Shown: positions 44,685 through 50,224 of the stretch, piece after piece | Layout: the number at the start of each line of letters is the position of its first letter | Numbering within the stretch: the stretch's first letter is position 1 | NCBI GenBank assembly: GCA_035318985.1 | Contig: DATHDP010000146.1 | Coordinates: 1 to 50,224 of the forward strand | Direction: 5' to 3' | Length of the DNA: 50,224 nt | Source: VBAS01 sp035318985 | Lineage (GTDB): Bacteria > Bacteroidota > Bacteroidia > Chitinophagales > Chitinophagaceae | Translations under genes and position numbers: made by a program | Notes under the pieces: model-generated | Told to the model about the DNA's origin: nothing | The model's database searches: none | The model's input: the letters and a program-made list of their open reading frames with translations, nothing else

Positions 44685-44719
44685 GTATCTTTTTTAATTT
44701 TTAAATAAAATACATACAA

Positions 44720-45118
44720 ATGAAAAAAACGATTATTGCGTTAGCAGTTGTGATGTTCGCAGGCATAGCTCCCTCGTTTGCACAAGGTGGCGGTTTTCAA
44801 ATGCCCCCTCCTGAAGAAAGAGTAAAAAGAGTTCATGCTAAAGCTGACAGTGCATTTAAGCTGGATGAAGCAAAGGCGAAGGAAATGGATGCGGCTTATT
44901 TGGATTATTATAAAGCTCAGGATAAAGTTCGTGAGGAAGCAATGGCAAGTGCTGGTGGCGATCGGGATGCTATACGTGCAGCTATGCAGGAAAAGATGAA
45001 ACCTTTTATGGAAACTCTTGATGCAAAAGTAAAAGGGAGTCTTGGAGATGATAAATTCAAAGTATGGAAAGAGCAGATCGAGCCAACATTGCGCCGCGGT
45101 GGTCCTCCAAGACAGTAA
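44720..45118 (+). CDS. Small secreted Spy/CpxP-like helical protein
   Basis: 132 residues. A signal peptide (KTIIALAVVMFAGIAPSFA, then QGGG) precedes a highly charged helical region, KAKEMDAAYLDYYKAQDKV and MKPFMETLDAKVKGSLGDDK followed by FKVWKEQIEP. It has no membrane helix after processing. It lies last in the ECF sigma gene cluster with a terminator 33 nt after its stop, so it is probably a target or modulator of the same stress response. Confidence 0.68.
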   Translation: MKKTIIALAVVMFAGIAPSFAQGGGFQMPPPEERVKRVHAKADSAFKLDEAKAKEMDAAYLDYYKAQDKVREEAMASAGGDRDAIRAAMQEKMKPFMETLDAKVKGSLGDDKFKVWKEQIEPTLRRGGPPRQ

Positions 45119-45150
45119 TTAAAAAATTGATTAATGGTTCACGATTTATT

Positions 45151-45177
45151 ATCCCCCGATGCTTCGGGGGATTTTTT
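45151..45177. terminator. Bidirectional intrinsic terminator
   Basis: A 9-bp perfect stem ATCCCCCGA/TCGGGGGAT with a TGCT loop, followed by TTTTTT on the plus strand. The 45176 gene stops at the foot of the hairpin on the other strand. Confidence 0.88.
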
Positions 45178-45775
45178 ATTGTTCGACCAACTCGTTTGTT
45201 TCATTGAATTTTATTTCTTTTTCACCTGCCTCAATTGAAAATATGAAATGAGAATGGATCGAATAGGAAATTGCAGCAGTTGAGCCGGGTCTTATTGCAT
45301 CAAATATTTCTTTGCTTATTTTAACCCTGGATCTTTTTGAAATTGGTGTGACAATATAGTATTCTGCAAAAAAAGGAGTTTGATATTTTTCAGGGTCATA
45401 ATAAAGTATTTCTTTCGACCCTTCTTTTAGGTCTCTGCTGTATGGATATAAAAGTTTATAATAATAATAAATAAAGTAGCCGGCTATTAGAAGAAAGATA
45501 AATAGATAAAAGTACGGGGCCAGGTGTTTCATCATTTCTATTGAATCCTCACTTAAACGATGATATCTGAGGCCTGAGCTGGTGCTCCGATTATTAATTG
45601 AATAAAGCCACCCGATTGGGATCAATATCAAAAATCCCGTAAGGGTTGACAGAAAAAACCGACTTTTCTTTTGCTTTATTTTTCTCAGTATATCTTTTTC
45701 TTGAGAAGTAAGCGGCTTTACTTCCGATTGAATAGAAATACTTGGCGATATTTTGATAGAGGATATCAATTGCAA
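45176..45775 (-). CDS. Two-TM membrane protein, uncharacterised
   Basis: 199 residues. An N-terminal cytosolic part precedes helices at about 40-60 (FLSTLTGFLILIPIGWLY) and 88-107 (YFYLFIFLLIAGYFIYYYY). The C-terminal half is soluble with IVTPISKRSRVKISKEIF and a high content of charged residues. I do not recognise the family. It is the second gene after the 277-aa exported protein gene (9 nt gap). Confidence 0.68.
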   Translation of the reverse strand: MQLISSIKISPSISIQSEVKPLTSQEKDILRKIKQKKSRFFLSTLTGFLILIPIGWLYSINNRSTSSGLRYHRLSEDSIEMMKHLAPYFYLFIFLLIAGYFIYYYYKLLYPYSRDLKEGSKEILYYDPEKYQTPFFAEYYIVTPISKRSRVKISKEIFDAIRPGSTAAISYSIHSHFIFSIEAGEKEIKFNETNELVEQ

Positions 45776-45784
45776 ATGTTTCGC

Positions 45785-46618
45785 TTATTCTTTCAGGAAA
45801 AACTCAACAACAGCATTCGAATTAAAATTACTCGATAAATTTACTTCATATCTTTTCATCTTAGTTATGATCAGCATAAGAACAGTACAGGGTGGTATCG
45901 AACCCAAATTCTCAGCTACAAGTTTCAACTTACTTATAGATGTATGTTTATCCAGGGAAATATAGAAGGGAACAGCTTTACCTGAAACGAATTGTTTGTA
46001 TAATAGTAAAGAGTCATCGAGGTAAATTGATGCTGAATCATTATCAACAATACCATTGTCATATAACTCGATCAGGATCGAATCTTTTTCAGTGCTGCTG
46101 ATCTCGACTAGACTTTGTATATCCGACCTTCTTTCCAGCCTTTTGTCTTTTAATACTGTATTAGTTTGTTTAATATTTTTATCGACTTTTTTTTCAAGCC
46201 AGACACCCGAAGGAGGACATGGAAACATTCCTATTGAATTGTCTTGCCATCTTCCTGTCATTTGTAGCAAATTACCAGTTGATGTTAATTTCATTGTATA
46301 GTTGCCGAGACAATTATCGTCCATAGGTCCCAATTTTACTGCGATCGTACTGTCTTCAGAAAAATAGATGAGAGATTCTTTCTTATTATATACACCATAA
46401 ATTTTATAATGTTCGTATTGCTGATGTTTGTAATAAAGATGAGAGACTCCGGTTATTAATGAATCGTTATAAATGGAAATTTCAACAACCAATTTATCAG
46501 GGGTAGCAGAAAAGAAAGATGGTTTATAATTGCCAACCCAGACTCCTGAAATATCCTGGGCCGATAAAAATAATTGTATGATAGAAAATAGAGTAACAAA
46601 GAAAAATCGTGATGACAT
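45785..46618 (-). CDS. Exported protein with lipocalin-like N-terminal half, uncharacterised
   Basis: 277 residues. A signal peptide (FFFVTLFSIIQLFLSA, then QDI) is followed by GVWVGNYKPSFFSATPDK and strand-rich sequence with GRWQDNSIGMFPCPPSGVW, suggestive of a lipocalin-like ligand barrel. The C-terminal half (from about 165) has another strand-rich region, TEKDSILIELYDNGIVDNDS, where 'ELYDNGIVDNDS' is a phrase common in surface-exposed Bacteroidota proteins. Function unknown. Confidence 0.68.
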   Translation of the reverse strand: MSSRFFFVTLFSIIQLFLSAQDISGVWVGNYKPSFFSATPDKLVVEISIYNDSLITGVSHLYYKHQQYEHYKIYGVYNKKESLIYFSEDSTIAVKLGPMDDNCLGNYTMKLTSTGNLLQMTGRWQDNSIGMFPCPPSGVWLEKKVDKNIKQTNTVLKDKRLERRSDIQSLVEISSTEKDSILIELYDNGIVDNDSASIYLDDSLLLYKQFVSGKAVPFYISLDKHTSISKLKLVAENLGSIPPCTVLMLIITKMKRYEVNLSSNFNSNAVVEFFLKE

Positions 46619-46725
46619 ATTTGCCGCCTGGATTTAGCGTATTCGAAATTAACTAAATAACGACTTTAAGATCAGCTGATCGGATTGAGAGGAATTATGC
46701 AAGAAGAAATATTTGCGGACCAGTT

Positions 46726-47136
46726 CTAGTCAATTTCGTTTTCACTCAGCTCTTTTGTGAGTTTGGTAAAGCCAATTACTTCTCCATCATCATCATGCAA
46801 AGCAGTAATAAGAATGCTGCCCCAGAAAGTTGTTCCATCTTTTCTTACTCTTTTCCCAATATGCCGTGCCCGGCCTTCTTTTATGGCGAGATCAATTAAT
46901 TTTTCGGGAAGCTTTTCTTCACGGTCCCTGGGTAAATAGAAAATGCGAAAATTTTGCCCCAAAATTTCACTTGCCTTATAACCTTTTATGGTTTGTGCTC
47001 CTTTATTCCAGGTAAGAATTGTACCATCGAGATCAAGAAGAATGATCGCATAATCTATAATTTCTGCTATCATTCTCTCATGAAGCTGTTGAAGTCTCTC
47101 GGTTTTGTTCAAGATTGGTTTCGTTAGGTTGGTCAT
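46726..47136 (-). CDS. Stand-alone PAS domain protein
   Basis: 136 residues. One PAS/PAC fold fills most of the chain: AIILLDLDGTILTWNKGAQ, KGYKASEILGQNFRIFY, RVRKDGTTFWGSILITALHD and GEVIGFTKLTKEL. No kinase, HTH, GGDEF or other output domain is attached. It is cytosolic and may sense a small ligand or redox state. Whether a partner kinase exists elsewhere cannot be told from this window. Confidence 0.85.
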   Translation of the reverse strand: MTNLTKPILNKTERLQQLHERMIAEIIDYAIILLDLDGTILTWNKGAQTIKGYKASEILGQNFRIFYLPRDREEKLPEKLIDLAIKEGRARHIGKRVRKDGTTFWGSILITALHDDDGEVIGFTKLTKELSENEID

Positions 47137-47232
47137 TTGATGCTAATACACCACAAAACAAGTGCCTAGATTATAAATAGTTATTCTTCTTTTTAGACAC
47201 CTAAAAGTTGATTTTTCATTTGCTATATATGT

Positions 47233-48120
47233 CTATTTAAACCTGGCACTTACCATCAAATCCTTACTTCCTGCATTATAAACATAAAATCCTTCACCAC
47301 TTTTACTGCCAAGCTTGCCAGCAGTTACCATATTTACAAGTAGTGGACATGGAGCATATTTAGGATTGCCATAACCATCATGCAATACGTTTAAAATAGA
47401 AAGACATACATCCAGGCCAATAAAATCGGCAAGTTGCAATGGCCCCATTGGGTGGGCCATGCCAAGTTTCATTACTGTGTCTATTTCTTCCACACCAGCT
47501 ACGCCTTCATATAAACTATAAATTGCTTCGTTTATCATTGGTAGTAAAATGCGATTGGCAATAAAACCAGGATAATCATTAACAACACACGGCGTTTTGC
47601 CAAGCTGTTTACTTAGTTCAACAATTGTATCTGTTACTTCCTTACTTGTAGAATAGCCATTGATCACTTCAACCAACTTCATTACGGGAACAGGATTCAT
47701 AAAATGCATGCCGATAACTTTATCGGCACGGCCAGTTGCATTTGCGATCTTTGTTATCGAGATCGATGAAGTATTACTCGCCAATATCGCCTGCTTTGGC
47801 GCAAACTTGTCAACCTCTTCGAAAATTTTTAATTTAAGTTCAATGTTCTCGGTTGCTGCTTCCACTACAAGATCTGCATCTTTTACGCCATCATTTATTT
47901 TGCTGAAAATTGAAATATTTGCCAGTGCGATTTTTTTCTGCTCTTCCGTTGCTGCTCCTTTTGCAATTTGCCTGTCGAAATTTTTACTGATATTGGCGAT
48001 GGCTCTATCTAACTGCGTAAGTGAGACATCAACAATTGAAACTTTAAAACCATTTTGTGCAAATACATGTGCAATACCATTGCCCATTGTGCCGGCTCCG
48101 ATGACAGAAATATTTTTCAT
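47233..48120 (-). CDS. hbd: 3-hydroxybutyryl-CoA dehydrogenase
   Basis: 295 residues. The N-terminal Rossmann motif is GAGTMGNGIAHVFAQNGF. Further family motifs are AILASNTSSISITKIA, MHFMNPVPVMKLVEVI and GFIANRILLPMINEAIY; the catalytic His is in HFMNPV and the Glu is in the LVEVI segment. It uses NAD(P) to interconvert 3-hydroxyacyl-CoA and acetoacetyl-CoA, in beta-oxidation or polyhydroxybutyrate/butyrate pathways. Complete; no co-transcribed partner is evident. Confidence 0.94.
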   Translation of the reverse strand: MKNISVIGAGTMGNGIAHVFAQNGFKVSIVDVSLTQLDRAIANISKNFDRQIAKGAATEEQKKIALANISIFSKINDGVKDADLVVEAATENIELKLKIFEEVDKFAPKQAILASNTSSISITKIANATGRADKVIGMHFMNPVPVMKLVEVINGYSTSKEVTDTIVELSKQLGKTPCVVNDYPGFIANRILLPMINEAIYSLYEGVAGVEEIDTVMKLGMAHPMGPLQLADFIGLDVCLSILNVLHDGYGNPKYAPCPLLVNMVTAGKLGSKSGEGFYVYNAGSKDLMVSARFK

Positions 48121-48166
48121 ATAGCTGATTTAACTAAAAGTATAAATTTTATAGGTAGAAGAAAAA

Positions 48167-48238
48167 TTTCACTTAGAGAGTGCAGAAGCTAACGTTTGCA
48201 GCGCTGCGTCACAAATCCTTTGCCATCTCTGCGAGAAA
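48167..48238. repeat. Dispersed inverted repeat upstream of hbd
   Basis: TTTCACTTAGAGAGTGCAGA at the left is imperfectly complementary to TCTCTGCGAGAAA at the right, and GCAGCGCTGC lies in the middle. It belongs to the same TTTCACG...GCAAAG...CGTGAAA style as 24964-25032. Confidence 0.5.
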
Positions 48239-48342
48239 AAAAGTAGAATAGAATTATTACAATACAAGAAAATGCGATCTTATTACTGAATAGAGAAAAG
48301 ATAAAATGAAGGGAGCGTCGCAAGGGATGATGATAAGTCTAT

Positions 48343-49002
48343 TTAGTAATCCGACGAAGTAGTTTTCTTCTTCTTATAATCTCCCCGTTTCCAGGCTTCG
48401 ATAAATTCCATCCATGCAGCGGGGTTAAAAATATTTTGCGGGGGAAGTCCTCCAGCGTAATAAGCTTTTGTCGCAACGTTTTTCAATTGTATGTTGGAGG
48501 CTTCGCGACCATCAGCAGGCATTCCTTGCGCTAAAGCTCTTCGTTTTGCCACGGATGTATTTTTTCTTGCTGTCTCGTAATCATCATCCGGGATTTTTGT
48601 GTTGGCAAAATCACGGGCAAACTGGGCGGCAGTAGGCCTCGGCCGGATAATTGTTGCGGGAAGATAAACCGTATCAGCGACCATCAATTGCACTACGCTA
48701 TATTGATTACCTTCCAGAGTTTTTGGAATAGCAACAACTTTTGGTTTATAGCTGATGTGGGTAAATTCAATAATATCTCCTTTAAGCACTACAATTGAAA
48801 AAACTCCCTGGTTATTAGTGATCGTTCCGCGATTCTGACCTCTTATTACGACACTCACAGCAGGGATGCCAACAAGGCTATCTGCAGTCATCACTACACC
48901 GTAAAGTTGGACAACGGAATCACGAACGTTTTCGAACTGCGCTTTCGATGTTTTGGGTATAAAAAACAGCAGTAAAATGAGATATTGTACAATTTTCTTC
49001 AC
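48343..49002 (-). CDS. CarboxypepD_reg-like domain exported protein
   Basis: 219 residues. The signal peptide (KIVQYLILLLFFIPKTSKA, then QF) is followed by an Ig-like CarboxypepD_reg domain at about 32-110: VQLYGVVMTADSLVGIPAVS and GTITNNQGVFSIVVLKGDII, then FTHISYKP. The C-terminal 90 residues are basic and unrelated to known folds, ending KKKKTTSSDY. In Bacteroidota such domains usually start OMP receptors; this one is free. It is divergent from the mrp gene. Confidence 0.78.
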   Translation of the reverse strand: MKKIVQYLILLLFFIPKTSKAQFENVRDSVVQLYGVVMTADSLVGIPAVSVVIRGQNRGTITNNQGVFSIVVLKGDIIEFTHISYKPKVVAIPKTLEGNQYSVVQLMVADTVYLPATIIRPRPTAAQFARDFANTKIPDDDYETARKNTSVAKRRALAQGMPADGREASNIQLKNVATKAYYAGGLPPQNIFNPAAWMEFIEAWKRGDYKKKKTTSSDY

Positions 49003-49062
49003 CGCGCCAAAAATAACGACAAGTTGCTGATTTCGTAAAACAAATTCGCCTGTTTAATGGCT

Positions 49063-49070
49063 AACTTTGC
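49063..49070 (+). promoter_or_regulatory. -7 promoter box TAACTTTG for the mrp gene
   Basis: A perfect TAnnTTTG 32 nt before the ATG at 49103. No TTG at the usual -33 distance. Confidence 0.48.
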
Positions 49071-49102
49071 GGGTTGGAAATACTTTTAACAAATACTTTT
49101 AA

Positions 49103-50215
49103 ATGACTACTGAAAAAATTCTTGAAGCGCTAAGTAATGTGCAGGAACCCGATCTTGGAAAAGACCTTGTTACGTTAAATATGATCAAGGATATTGAGAT
49201 CAAAGGAAATGATGTATCGTTTACAGTAGTACTAACTACGCCGGCTTGCCCGATGAAAGATATGATCAGCAATGCTTGTGTGAATGCGATAAAGATATTA
49301 GTGAATAAAGAAGCAAACGTAAAAGTAAATTTCACTTCAAATACAACGACAAAAAGAACCGACCCGGGTTCTGTATTGCCTAAAGTGAAAAATATTATTG
49401 CAGTAGTAAGTGGCAAAGGAGGTGTTGGTAAATCAACTGTGGCAGCAAATCTGGCTCTTGCATTATCGCAAGGCGGCGCAAAAGTTGGTTTGATGGATGC
49501 AGATATTTATGGACCGAGTGTACCTATCATGTTTGGTGTTCGCGGAGAGAGACCAATGATGATGGATGTAGGAGGCGATAAAGGAATGATAGTACCGCTT
49601 GAACGTTTTGGAATAAAGCTGATGAGTATTGGACTTTTGGTTGATGAAAAAAATGCAGTAGTGTGGCGTGGCCCAATGGCAAGCAGTGCTATTCGACAAT
49701 TCGTAACGGATGTTTTTTGGGATGAGTTGGATTACCTAATTGTAGATATGCCACCGGGCACAGGCGATATTCATTTAACATTGGTACAAACAGTACCTGT
49801 AACAGGAGTTGTAATTGTTACAACCCCACAGGATGTAGCATTAGCAGATGCAAAAAAAGGAATTGCAATGTTTGGCCAGGCTCAAGTGAATGTTCCTATC
49901 ATTGGTTTGGTTGAAAATATGAGTTACTTCATCCCGCCAGGTGGCGGGACAGAGTTGCCCAATAATAAATATTACATTTTTGGAAAAGAGGGTGGAAGAA
50001 GATTGGCTGAAGAATATGATCTTCCATTTCTTGGTCAAATACCATTGGTGCAAAGCATACGTGAAGGCGGTGACCAGGGTGTGCCGATCATGATGAGTGA
50101 TGATGCAATTACAAAAAAAGCATTTGAGGATTTTACAGCTCATGCTGTAAGGAGCATTGCAATGCGTAATGCACAAATGCCCAAAACAACGCCGCTCGAA
50201 TTTGTCAATCAATAA
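49103..50215 (+). CDS. mrp: Mrp/ApbC/NBP35-type P-loop iron-sulfur carrier protein
   Basis: 370 residues, complete. Residues 1-85 are a MIP18 (DUF59) domain with TPACPMKD. The deviant Walker A is SGKGGVGKS at 103-111, followed by GLMDADIYGPSVP and VDMPPGTGDIHLTL. The CxxC motif that bridges the Fe-S cluster in classic ApbC/Nbp35 is absent: after ENMSYFIPP the sequence has GGGTELPNNKYYIFGKEGG. Fe-S cluster assembly or transfer is therefore inferred from the family and needs another ligand, perhaps Cys49. Confidence 0.9.
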   Translation: MTTEKILEALSNVQEPDLGKDLVTLNMIKDIEIKGNDVSFTVVLTTPACPMKDMISNACVNAIKILVNKEANVKVNFTSNTTTKRTDPGSVLPKVKNIIAVVSGKGGVGKSTVAANLALALSQGGAKVGLMDADIYGPSVPIMFGVRGERPMMMDVGGDKGMIVPLERFGIKLMSIGLLVDEKNAVVWRGPMASSAIRQFVTDVFWDELDYLIVDMPPGTGDIHLTLVQTVPVTGVVIVTTPQDVALADAKKGIAMFGQAQVNVPIIGLVENMSYFIPPGGGTELPNNKYYIFGKEGGRRLAEEYDLPFLGQIPLVQSIREGGDQGVPIMMSDDAITKKAFEDFTAHAVRSIAMRNAQMPKTTPLEFVNQ

Positions 50216-50224
50216 TAGTATTTC

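Overview
The window is an AT-rich, gene-dense chromosomal segment from a member of the Bacteroidota, most likely Chitinophagaceae or a close relative. I base this on the protein families and signals present: a metalloprotease with a type IX secretion sorting domain, a TonB-receptor-like OMP with a CarboxypepD_reg domain, an HU-CCDC81 type protein, the order rpmB-rpmG-DUF4295-ftsY-rimO, DUF4251 and DUF6526 proteins, TAnnTTTG promoter boxes close to start codons, and many signal peptides cleaved just before Gln. No tRNA, rRNA, CRISPR array, prophage or insertion sequence was seen. Most genes are ordinary chromosomal genes.

Layout. 1-5.7 kb: tail of a SAM methyltransferase, a large secreted S9 peptidase, two uncharacterised proteins and a histidine phosphatase. 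5.7-10 kb: 2-oxo acid dehydrogenase E2, then cinA and a PBP4-type peptidase transcribed divergently from interleaved promoters. 10-12.4 kb: DUF6526, an M50 protease, a YbgC-like thioesterase and a membrane protein. 12.6-18.9 kb: a compact plus-strand cluster of a 1013-residue TPR protein, a plugless outer-membrane barrel, a membrane-anchored HU-CCDC81-like protein and a methyltransferase. 18.9-22.8 kb: glutaminyl cyclase, M43 metalloprotease and lpd (E3). 23.2-26.4 kb: the ribosomal protein/ftsY/rimO block. 26.5-31.8 kb: S41 peptidase, NTF2-like protein, an orphan TonB-plug-like protein, ppk1 and a TMEM175 channel. 31.9-37.7 kb: DUF4251, three outer-membrane proteins (one OMPLA), a pyrimidine-dimer glycosylase and gamma-glutamyltranspeptidase. 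37.9-40.2 kb: an acyl-CoA synthetase interrupted by a frameshift, and a second TMEM175 protein. 40.3-45.2 kb: a TonB-type OMP followed by an ECF sigma factor, a small single-TM protein and two Spy/CpxP-like proteins. 45.2-50.2 kb: uncharacterised envelope proteins, a PAS protein, 3-hydroxybutyryl-CoA dehydrogenase, a CarboxypepD_reg protein and Mrp.

Themes. About fifteen exported proteins expose Gln at the predicted mature N-terminus, and the glutaminyl cyclase that would convert it to pyroglutamate is in the same window. The ECF group resembles a CnrYXH-type metal- or envelope-stress module. The TPR/barrel/HU cluster looks like an uncharacterised envelope assembly.

The most notable non-coding observations are: a perfect -1 slippery heptamer (TTTAAAA) exactly at the break in the acyl-CoA synthetase, where slipping restores the conserved reading; a duplicated promoter/hairpin element ahead of two barrel genes with a conserved 21-nt spacer; and families of short-period (7-8 bp) degenerate tandem arrays that lie in intergenic gaps and also inside genes, where they encode parts of signal peptides and an E2 linker. 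Longer dispersed repeats sit at the 3' ends of several genes. All calls come from reading the sequence; no database search was run.
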